A stretch of 9,753 nt of DNA from Prevotellaceae bacterium (GTDB taxonomy: Bacteria; Bacteroidota; Bacteroidia; Bacteroidales; UBA932): NCBI GenBank assembly GCA_031289895.1, contig JAITOP010000124.1:1-9753 (forward strand). The letters run 5' to 3'. The notes under the pieces are model-generated. The model was given only the letters and a program-made list of their open reading frames with translations. It was not told the DNA's origin and did no database searches. The position numbers and the translations under genes are program-made. Below, one piece after another: positions 1 to 5,716 of this stretch (positions are counted from its first letter, which is position 1; each line of letters starts with the position of its first letter).

Positions 1-139
1 GTAATTTTTTCTTCAAAAATAGACATTTATTAACAAAGATATGTATAATGTAAATATTTTTTTGATTTTTAATTATTAACAAATTATTAAACATAACTTC
101 TTATATTAATGATATTTAACAATATAGGGTGTAAATATA

Positions 140-157
140 AATCATACTTATATGATT
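140..157. other. Small perfect dyad upstream of the first small gene
   Basis: Two 7-base arms (AATCATA at 140-146 and TATGATT at 151-157) are perfectly complementary around a 4-base spacer. The site lies about 100 bases before the preferred start of the small cysteine gene and about 10 bases before an alternative in-frame start. It could be an operator or a weak hairpin. In such AT-rich DNA a 7-bp dyad can also arise by chance. The rest of 1-162 shows only a direct repeat of TTATTAACAAA (27-37 and 73-83) and no gene or clear promoter. Confidence 0.2.
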
Positions 158-255
158 GAGATTTGATGAAAATAATTTTTGCTGTTTTGTTTAGTTGGCA
201 ATTTTTATTATTTTTACGCTTTCAAAAATTAGTTGTTGTAAATAAAAATAAAGAA

Positions 256-489
256 ATGGAAAATAAAGAAGAAGAAATTTTATATCCGATTGGAGAACAT
301 TTAGACGTGCACCCGCCCGATGGTTCGAGTTGTTGGATGTGTAGGTGGTATAAAGATAATCGAAGTTGTTCAGCATTTTTTTTCAAAAAAATACCTGATA
401 AATATTGGTTCGGAAAACAAAAACATAATACAAGAGATAAAGAACAAGATACACCGACAGTATATAGCAGAAAATTTGGTATTCTTTAA
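256..489 (+). CDS. Small cysteine-containing protein of unknown function
   Basis: Predicted 77-residue soluble protein that I do not recognise by name. After an acidic, lysine-rich start it carries C26-x2-C29-x8-C38, then an aromatic stretch, IP at 46-47, W51, G53 and H57. This Cys-Cys-Cys...IP...W.G...H layout looks like a compact zinc- or iron-binding fold, as in small proteins found beside phage-type genes; that comparison is from memory of the pattern. I chose the ATG at 256 because an A-rich stretch precedes it and the acidic, conserved-looking part begins there. The frame stays open upstream to an ATG at 166 (TTG at 163), which would add 30 hydrophobic and basic residues that look like translated AT-rich spacer. 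Its stop overlaps the stop of the convergent remnant on the other strand. No clear promoter is visible. Confidence 0.6.
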   Translation: MENKEEEILYPIGEHLDVHPPDGSSCWMCRWYKDNRSCSAFFFKKIPDKYWFGKQKHNTRDKEQDTPTVYSRKFGIL

Positions 490-662
490 TCTCCTAATTT
501 TAACAAATCATAAATAAGCGATATTACATCTTTTGGTAAATACTGCTTATTGTTATTGTAAACAACAAAACATTCGGCTAAAAACTCTTTATCATTTTCA
601 TAAGCAGATAACCATTTACACTTGTCTTTGTATTTTAAATACCTGTCTTTGTGGGAGAATAA
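486..662 (-). pseudogene. 3' remnant of a convergent gene, C-terminal fragment
   Basis: On the minus strand 58 codons read open to a TAA at 488-486, with protein-like composition. The visible end has the pattern Y-x3-K-E-F-L-A-E-C-F-x2-Y (remnant residues 21-35), then YLPK and a helical IYDLLKLGD tail. The EF-x-AE-x-F-x2-Y...LP arrangement resembles the C-terminal segment of phage-associated or toxin-like metallopeptidase domains, where the glutamate can be a zinc ligand; this is pattern-based inference. The open frame runs on to base 731 but contains no ATG, GTG or TTG start upstream of the conserved-looking part. From base 662 on it reads through a palindromic repeat element. The N-terminal part is therefore gone, probably lost to that insertion. 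The stop overlaps that of the small cysteine gene in a TTAA, which suggests the two genes were once intact convergent neighbours. Confidence 0.5.
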
Positions 663-883
663 TACTAAACAGTTACCAAAACCCTTATTTTGGAAAGCCG
701 CCCTTAATAGCAGAGCATTAGCCTCGATATTCTACCCTTAGTCCCTTATTTACAACATTTTAATAAGGGAATAAGGGTATGCGCTATTTGTTTTCGGCTA
801 CTAAGGGAACTTTTTGTAAATAAGGGTTTTATCTGTTATTTATTTTCTATACCTGAATCGGTATTTTGATAACTGTTTGGTAT
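662..883. mobile_element. MITE-like palindromic element with terminal inverted repeats
   Basis: The ends are imperfect inverted repeats of 16 bases with 14 matches: ATACTAAACAGTTACC at 662-677 and GATAACTGTTTGGTAT at 868-883. Inside are a perfect 13-base inverted repeat (678-690 with 818-830), an 11-base pair with one mismatch (701-711 with 797-807) and a central 17-base hairpin, so most of the element is a degenerate palindrome. It contains no transposase and no plausible gene, and it cuts off the minus-strand remnant. TA dinucleotides at 663-664 and 881-882 could be a target duplication of the Tc1/mariner-IS630 kind, but this is only suggestive. Alternatives are an immobile dispersed intergenic repeat or a structured RNA. 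Confidence 0.55.
733..779. repeat. Strong central hairpin of the palindromic element
   Basis: Arms at 734-750 and 762-778 pair over 17 positions with a single mismatch (741 against 771), extended by a T-A pair at 733/779, around an 11-base loop. Each arm holds two CCCTTA-type or TAAGGG-type hexamer copies. Neither side is followed by a long T run, so a transcription terminator is less likely than the core of a repeat element or a folded RNA. Confidence 0.6.
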
Positions 884-902
884 AAAAAAATAAGTCCAAA
901 AT

Positions 903-942
903 AAAAATCTGTTGTACGTTTTTACACATACAACAGATTTTT
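903..942. terminator. Bidirectional rho-independent terminator
   Basis: A perfect 14-bp stem (903-916 with 929-942) encloses a 12-base loop. The inner stem contains CTGTTGTA/TACAACAG, and the outer part is A on one side and T on the other, giving T tracts on both strands. It lies about 35 bases past the stop of the minus-strand M16 protease gene, so it most likely ends that transcript. It would also stop transcription arriving from the left. Confidence 0.75.
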
Positions 943-976
943 TTGTAAATAATATAAACAAATAAAATAAAAAGTT

Positions 977-3784
977 TTATTCTTCTTTATTATTCATTAT
1001 CACACGAATAAGATTATTGTCATTAAGAATTTTTGCTGCAAGTTTTTGAATTTTCTCAACGCTTAATTCATCTAAAAACTTATCATAATCGCTTGTTGCA
1101 TCAACAGCCAAAACATGTAATGATATTAAATAACTTAACCACGTATTGTTTGTTTTCAGATTGTCTTTACGTTGTTTTATCATAAATTCTTTTATTTTGC
1201 CCAAATCTTCGGCTGATGGCGCATTTTCGGCAATTTTCTTAAATTCGTTGGTTACATCATCCAATAATCCAAGTTTTTCTACTTTTTCTCTGTCCGAATC
1301 AAACGATACATTTAATGAATAAATTTCTTTGGGTTCTCTGAGCAAATTTCCCGAAACGCCAACTCCGTAACTTCCGCCTTTTTCTTCACGAATTACTTCG
1401 GTATATCGTATTCTTAAAATCTGAGCCAGAGCATCTATCGTAATTCTGTTTTCGAGAGTATTTTCGATATCGCCTGTCCAAGTATATGCTACAGTGGTTT
1501 TTGGCGTTTGCATTTTTGTTTCAAATGTATTTTCTTTTCCACCGCGAACAGGAATTATTCCGTCATCTTTCCATTTTGTCGTTTTATCGGAAACAGCCGG
1601 TATTGAGCCTATATATTTTTCAACAAGTGGTTTAAGTACAGACGGTTCGATATTTCCCACAAATGCAAATGTAAAATTTGCCGAGTTGCCGAAAAATTGT
1701 TTATGTATAGCTGATAATCGTTCAAATTTAATATTATCAATTACTTCGCTCGAAATTATACGTCGGCGCGGATTGTTGTTGTATAAAGTTTTCTGACGTT
1801 CTTTTTGAAAGATATAACTCGGGTCGGTTTCCATATTTTTCAGTTGCGATTTATAATTATCAACAAAAACATTAAAATCATCTTCGTTCCAGCGCGGATG
1901 CGTGAAATTCAGGTATATAAGTTGCAAAATAGTTTCAATATCCTTTGGCGAGCCGCCTGCCGACATCACCGTGTTGTAATCCGAAAGATTAATGCGTATG
2001 TATGTTGTTTTTCCGGCTAACTGTTTTGTCAAATCAACTGCGCTAAGATTTCCTGTTCCCGAGCGCGACATTACTGATGCCATGTACGATGCAGTATTGA
2101 AATCATCGTCAGAAACATTTGACGAACCATCGCGAGATGATATTGAAATTACCAACTCGTCGGCTTTAAAATCGGTTTGTTTTACAACAATTTTTACTCC
2201 GTTTTGCAAAGTCCAAACGGTTGCGCCTAATTTGTCGGTTTCTTCTTTTTTAACCGGCGAGCCTTTCAACACTGTGCCTTCGGGGATAAGCGGTTCAGTT
2301 ACAATATTATCCTTATATGCTTCGAGTTCGGCTGCGCGTACTTTTTCAACCACAGCTTTAACTTCGGCTTCGGTAGGGTATGTTCCTTCTTTTTCGGGAG
2401 CTTCTACTAAAACTATTTGATTTTCTAATGTTACTAATTGTTTTGCTACTGCATTGATTATGTTTATATTGATGCTTGACAATATTGATTTTGTCATATT
2501 GTACTCTGTTTCGGCATCGGGAATTGCGGCATTAAATCTGAAATTACTCAAATATCTGTAAATAAATTCTCTGTGGCGGCGGTCGTTTCTGTTTTCGTAT
2601 GACGTTTCATTCGATTTCAGATAATTTGCTTTTGCAATTTCAAATTCGCTGACAGTGAAACCAAATCGCCTTACCTTTTCAAGTTCGCTGTACACCGCTT
2701 CGAGTGCTTTCAACGATTCGCCTTCGCGTGCCGTTGCCGACATTACAACAGCATCGCAGGTAGTTGTCATTCTGTATCCTGACGTATAACCCGAAATGAA
2801 TGGGGCATTTGGTTTTTGAGTTATCTCGCGTAAACGTGTACTTGCCATTCTGTTTATCAGCGATTTAATTATATCCATGCTGTAAACAGACATTGTATTG
2901 CCGGCTTCTTTCGGTGTTGGGTCGTGTTTGATATATATTGTAATATCTGTGCTTGTATATTCAATATCGGTATTTACACCTGCAATAGGTTCAACATTTT
3001 TAGGAAGTGGAATAACAGCCTTTGCCTCAGGATTTTCAACCGCTTTTACATCTGCAAAAATTGTTTTTATTTTTTCAACAACAACATCTGCATCAAAATC
3101 GCCGATTACAACAACGCATTGCAAATCGGGACGATACCAACGATGATAAAAATTGCGAATATCATCGTATGTGAAATTTTTTAGAATTTCATCTGTTCCA
3201 ATAACATTGCGTTTTGCATATTTTGAATCACCGTAAAGATAAGGATTTCCTTTTTCCATCATTCGCCAATCGGCTGTGTTTCTGGTGCGTTTTTCTTCGA
3301 GAATTACGCCTCTTTCTTTGTCAATTTCATCGCCTTTGAGGGCAATAAACTGTGACCAGTCGTGAAGAATAAGCAAACAGGTATCAATATTTTCAGGTTT
3401 ATCAAGCGGTACAGCCGAAACGTTGTAAACAGTTTGTTCCATACTTGTACCTGCATTTAAGTTTTGACCGAACTTAATTCCTACCGACTCGCACCAGCTT
3501 ATAAGTTTTTTGTCGGGAAGATTTGCCGTTCCGTTAAATGCCATGTGTTCCAGAAAGTGAGCCAAACCTTGTTGATTATCATCTTCCTGTATTGCTCCTA
3601 CATCATGCAAAATATAAAATTCTGCCTGCTTTTCGGGTTTTGCATTTGCGCGTACATAATAAGTAAGTCCGCTTTCTAATTTGCCTGTTCTCACATCTTT
3701 ATCAGCGGGAATGGGTAAATTTGCCTGTCCTTTTGCTGTTACGGCAAACACTGCCATAGTAACAATTAATAATAATTTTTTCAT
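977..3784 (-). CDS. M16 family zinc protease, PqqL-like, exported
   Basis: A 935-residue insulinase/pitrilysin-family metallopeptidase, about the length of E. coli PqqL, which it resembles around the active site. Residues 1-19 form a signal peptide (MKK, hydrophobic core, then TAKGQ), so it should act in the periplasm on peptides or unfolded proteins. The inverted zinc motif HFLEH lies at 76-80: H76 and H80 bind zinc and E79 is the catalytic base. E157, in KERGVILEE, sits at the right distance to be the third zinc ligand. About residues 40-490 form the active half. A second M16 half (about 520-935) lacks HxxEH and is the usual non-catalytic partner, with the family's REEKGGSYGVG substrate-binding motif. 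No frame break is seen. It is transcribed divergently from the Rnf operon, with no evident functional link, and ends at the terminator at 903-942. Natural substrates cannot be read from the sequence. Confidence 0.95.
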   Translation of the reverse strand: MKKLLLIVTMAVFAVTAKGQANLPIPADKDVRTGKLESGLTYYVRANAKPEKQAEFYILHDVGAIQEDDNQQGLAHFLEHMAFNGTANLPDKKLISWCESVGIKFGQNLNAGTSMEQTVYNVSAVPLDKPENIDTCLLILHDWSQFIALKGDEIDKERGVILEEKRTRNTADWRMMEKGNPYLYGDSKYAKRNVIGTDEILKNFTYDDIRNFYHRWYRPDLQCVVVIGDFDADVVVEKIKTIFADVKAVENPEAKAVIPLPKNVEPIAGVNTDIEYTSTDITIYIKHDPTPKEAGNTMSVYSMDIIKSLINRMASTRLREITQKPNAPFISGYTSGYRMTTTCDAVVMSATAREGESLKALEAVYSELEKVRRFGFTVSEFEIAKANYLKSNETSYENRNDRRHREFIYRYLSNFRFNAAIPDAETEYNMTKSILSSININIINAVAKQLVTLENQIVLVEAPEKEGTYPTEAEVKAVVEKVRAAELEAYKDNIVTEPLIPEGTVLKGSPVKKEETDKLGATVWTLQNGVKIVVKQTDFKADELVISISSRDGSSNVSDDDFNTASYMASVMSRSGTGNLSAVDLTKQLAGKTTYIRINLSDYNTVMSAGGSPKDIETILQLIYLNFTHPRWNEDDFNVFVDNYKSQLKNMETDPSYIFQKERQKTLYNNNPRRRIISSEVIDNIKFERLSAIHKQFFGNSANFTFAFVGNIEPSVLKPLVEKYIGSIPAVSDKTTKWKDDGIIPVRGGKENTFETKMQTPKTTVAYTWTGDIENTLENRITIDALAQILRIRYTEVIREEKGGSYGVGVSGNLLREPKEIYSLNVSFDSDREKVEKLGLLDDVTNEFKKIAENAPSAEDLGKIKEFMIKQRKDNLKTNNTWLSYLISLHVLAVDATSDYDKFLDELSVEKIQKLAAKILNDNNLIRVIMNNKEE

Positions 3785-3869
3785 CCTTTTTTTGTTTTTA
3801 TTGATAAAATTTGATATTTTGTTTGTATTTTAGTTACATATTCAGATTTTTGTTGCAGACAAAAGTAAC

Positions 3870-3877
3870 AAACTTTT
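3870..3877 (-). promoter_or_regulatory. Putative -7 box of the M16 protease promoter
   Basis: Read on the minus strand, this is TACTTTTG, a full match to the Bacteroidota -7 consensus TAnnTTTG. Transcription would start near 3863 and leave a leader of roughly 80 bases. The -33 side is only T-rich, with no clean TTTG, so the call rests on one box and the correct position ahead of the gene. Confidence 0.45.
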
Positions 3878-3922
3878 TTCACATGAAAAACTATTTTGTA
3901 AAAAAAAGGGTTAAAATAGGGT

Positions 3923-3994
3923 ATTTGGTCGTTGGTATTTAGTATTTAGTCGTTTGGTAATTAGTCATTAGGTATTTGGTAATTAGTCGTTGGT
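3923..3994 (-). repeat. Heptamer array, left (inverted) copy
   Basis: Ten tandem units of 7 bases (two of them 8 bases), such as ATTTGGT, CGTTGGT, ATTTAGT and AATTAGT. These are the reverse complement of the ACYAAMK units found at 4171-4310. The array is noncoding and lies between the two divergent promoters, nearer the M16 gene. Confidence 0.8.
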
Positions 3995-4010
3995 CGGAAG
4001 ATAGACGTTT

Positions 4011-4034
4011 ATCAAGTTATCAAGTTATCAAGTT
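4011..4034 (+). repeat. Three exact tandem copies of ATCAAGTT
   Basis: Three perfect 8-base units follow each other without gaps, between the left heptamer array and the AT-rich repeats. Exact copies suggest recent slippage. No function is apparent. Confidence 0.8.
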
Positions 4035-4054
4035 TTTAAAGATTTAAAATAAAA

Positions 4055-4084
4055 AAATCTGTGTAAATCTGTAATATCTGCGTT
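4055..4084 (+). repeat. Degenerate ATCTG repeat, about 10-base period
   Basis: ATCTG occurs at 4057, 4067 and 4076 within text of the form AATCTGTGTAAATCTGTAATATCTGCG. Similar ATCTGTG/ATCTGCG runs are common noncoding filler in Bacteroidota intergenic DNA, from general knowledge. I see no gene or promoter in it. Confidence 0.5.
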
Positions 4085-4089
4085 AAAAG

Positions 4090-4166
4090 AATTAAGAATT
4101 AAAAATTAAAAATTAAGAATTAAGAATTAAGAATTAAAAATTAAGAATTAAGAATTAAAAATTAAG
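4090..4166 (+). repeat. Eleven tandem AATTAAR heptamers
   Basis: Eleven uninterrupted 7-base units, each AATTAAG or AATTAAA, in exact register over 77 bases. A partial unit follows and then, out of phase, the ACYAAMK array starts at 4171. The tract is almost pure A/T, so it should melt or curve easily upstream of the Rnf promoter. Confidence 0.85.
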
Positions 4167-4170
4167 AATG

Positions 4171-4310
4171 ACCAACGACTAAATACCAACGACTAAATAC
4201 TAACGACCAAATACCAACGACTAACGACTAAATACTAACGACCAAATACCAACGACCAACGACCAAATACCAACGACCAACGACTAAATACCAACGACTT
4301 ATTACTAATT
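4171..4310 (+). repeat. Twenty tandem ACYAAMK heptamers, right copy
   Basis: Twenty 7-base units in perfect register: combinations of ACCAACG, ACTAAAT, ACTAACG and ACCAAAT, with the last two decayed to ACTTATT and ACTAATT. They are in inverted orientation to the array at 3923-3994, so the two could pair across about 180 bases. The array ends 12 bases before the -7 box of the Rnf operon, and its decayed units occupy the position of the -33 element. Confidence 0.85.
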
Positions 4311-4322
4311 CATTTTTTTTAC

Positions 4323-4330
4323 TACCTTTG
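4323..4330 (+). promoter_or_regulatory. Putative -7 box of the rseC-rnf operon promoter
   Basis: TACCTTTG is a full match to the Bacteroidota -7 consensus TAnnTTTG. It lies 26 bases before the rseC start, giving a short leader of about 20 bases. A T8 tract (4313-4320) lies just upstream, in the -33/-7 spacer. No good TTTG -33 box is present at the usual distance; that position is taken by degenerate heptamer units. Confidence 0.6.
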
Positions 4331-4356
4331 CTGCCGATTTTAGATTAGATGCGCTA

Positions 4357-4794
4357 ATGGAATCAGAAAAAACAACAAAATTAATACAGCATACAGGCAC
4401 AGTTTCAACGATTAACGATAATGAAATTATTGTTGATATTGAGCGTTTGTCGGCGTGTGCTACCTGCGAATCGAAGTCGGTATGTATGACGCTCAACTCT
4501 AAAATTCAGCAAATAAAATGCAAAAACGAAGGTTACGATTTGAAAACGGGAGATATTGTTACATTAAAATTAAAACGCTCGTTTGGTTTCTATGCAGCAA
4601 CAATAGCGTTCATTATTCCATTATTTTTGTTTATATCAACAATCATCGTTTTTAACGAAACATTGGGAATAAACGAAGGAATATCCTCGCTTGCGGCTTT
4701 TGCTGTAATTGCTTTGTATTACATTATTATTCACTTTTTTGATTATAAAATAGGTAAAAAAATAAATTTTCGAATAGAAAAACAAATTAATTGA
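4357..4794 (+). CDS. rseC: RseC-like membrane protein (SoxR-reducing system family)
   Basis: A 145-residue inner-membrane protein. The N-terminal soluble part carries the family's cysteine cluster C34-x2-C37-x5-C43 plus C55, which could hold an Fe-S cluster or other redox site. Two membrane helices follow at about 78-98 and 108-128, with a short basic tail. This matches the layout of E. coli RseC (known from the SoxR-reducing rsx system). In Bacteroidota this gene commonly heads the rnf operon, where it probably serves assembly or redox maintenance of the complex rather than SoxR; that role is inference. It is the first gene after the promoter at 4323-4330, and rnfB starts 7 bases after its stop. 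Confidence 0.85.
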   Translation: MESEKTTKLIQHTGTVSTINDNEIIVDIERLSACATCESKSVCMTLNSKIQQIKCKNEGYDLKTGDIVTLKLKRSFGFYAATIAFIIPLFLFISTIIVFNETLGINEGISSLAAFAVIALYYIIIHFFDYKIGKKINFRIEKQIN

Positions 4795-4801
4795 ATTACA
4801 G

Positions 4802-5692
4802 ATGGATTCTATAATTTTAACAACAGTAATCATGCTTGGCGTACTTGCTGCAACATTGGCGGTAGTGCTGTTTGTAGTTGCGCAAAAGTTTAAGGTGATT
4901 GAAGATGCGCGTATAGGCGAAACGGAAAATACATTGCCGGGCGCTAATTGCGGCGGTTGCGGATATACAGGTTGCAGGGCTTTTGCCGAAGCACTTGTAA
5001 AAGCCGACGATATTTCAAATATGTTTTGCCCCGTAGGCGGAAATGCAACAATGTCAAAAGTTGCCGAAGTTCTTGGCAAAACGGTTGAGGTAAAAGAAAG
5101 TTTGGTAGCCGTTGTTCGTTGTTCCGGCTCGTGCGAAAATCGTCCGCGAGTGAACGAATTTGACGGCGCGGTTTCATGCTCGGTAATGGCAGCAACATAT
5201 TCGGGCGATACCGATTGCTCGTTTGGCTGTTTCGGCAAAGGCGATTGTGTGCCGGTATGTAATTTTGATGCGATAAGCATAAACAAAGAAACATTATTGC
5301 CCGAAGTTGACGAAAACAAATGTACAGCGTGCGGAGCTTGCGTTAAAGCCTGTCCCAAATTTATTATCGAATTACGTAAAAAAGGGATAAAAAGCCGCCG
5401 TATTTATGTGTCGTGTATGAATAAAGACAAAGGCGCAATAGCGCGTAAAGCCTGTAAAACAGCATGTATCGGTTGCGCAATATGTCGCAAAAACTGCGAA
5501 TTTGATGCTATCACAATCGAAAACTTTTTGGCTTATATTGATGCCGATAAATGCCGATTGTGCCGCAAATGCGTTGATGTATGTCCGCAAAAAAGTATTA
5601 TAGAACTTAATTTTCCTCCGCGAAAACCCAGAATTGAAACTCAGGAAATTAAGGCAGCAGGTACGGTAAATACAGAAGTTATAACAAATTAA
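4802..5692 (+). CDS. rnfB: Rnf complex subunit RnfB, polyferredoxin
   Basis: The electron-entry subunit of the ferredoxin:NAD+ oxidoreductase, 296 residues with one N-terminal membrane helix (about 5-27). The Fe4S domain has C50-x2-C53-x4-C58-x17-C76. Three canonical CX2CX2CX3C ferredoxin motifs follow at 174-184, 222-232 and 251-261, and a less regular C139-x3-C143-x5-C149-x3-C153. With C107, C111, C126, C205 and C218 the protein holds 25 cysteines, enough for about six [4Fe-4S] clusters. This is the extended anaerobe-type RnfB, longer than the gammaproteobacterial form of about 190 residues. It should take electrons from reduced ferredoxin on the cytoplasmic side and pass them into the membrane subunits. 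rnfC follows after a 24-base gap. Confidence 0.95.
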   Translation: MDSIILTTVIMLGVLAATLAVVLFVVAQKFKVIEDARIGETENTLPGANCGGCGYTGCRAFAEALVKADDISNMFCPVGGNATMSKVAEVLGKTVEVKESLVAVVRCSGSCENRPRVNEFDGAVSCSVMAATYSGDTDCSFGCFGKGDCVPVCNFDAISINKETLLPEVDENKCTACGACVKACPKFIIELRKKGIKSRRIYVSCMNKDKGAIARKACKTACIGCAICRKNCEFDAITIENFLAYIDADKCRLCRKCVDVCPQKSIIELNFPPRKPRIETQEIKAAGTVNTEVITN

Positions 5693-5716
5693 GTTTGTTT
5701 TTATAAAGATAAAAAA

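Noticed and set aside
320..517. Overlapping plus-strand frame over the small Cys gene, and the minus-strand frame at 191-376
   Set aside because: Both are out of frame with the better-supported small gene and show no motif or sensible start context.
533..721. Plus-strand open frame of 62 codons
   Set aside because: It runs antisense through the remnant and ends inside the palindromic element. Composition is erratic (Cys, Tyr and His rich) and the opposite strand gives the better protein.
733..779. Transcription terminator for the gene at 256-489
   Set aside because: The hairpin is strong, but no T tract follows on either strand and it belongs to the nested inverted repeats of the palindromic element. 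The hairpin at 903-942 is the better terminator.
1992..2420. Plus-strand open frame of 142 codons inside the M16 gene
   Set aside because: It is antisense to an intact, motif-complete protease gene and Ser/Thr-rich without motifs. The same holds for the plus-strand frames at 1494-1796, 1805-2020, 2898-3184 and 3464-3679.
4171..4310. CRISPR array
   Set aside because: The units are 7 bases long, contiguous and without spacers, and no cas gene is present. It is a tandem satellite.
4305..4496. Minus-strand small open frame across the Rnf promoter and rseC start
   Set aside because: It covers the promoter box and the rseC cysteine motif on the opposite strand, and has no homology-like features.
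4636..5358. Long open frame of 240 codons on the minus strand opposite rseC and rnfB
   Set aside because: It lies antisense to two well-supported genes, and its predicted protein is a low-complexity Ser/Thr/Pro/Phe sequence without a recognisable domain. It is a codon-bias shadow of rnfB.
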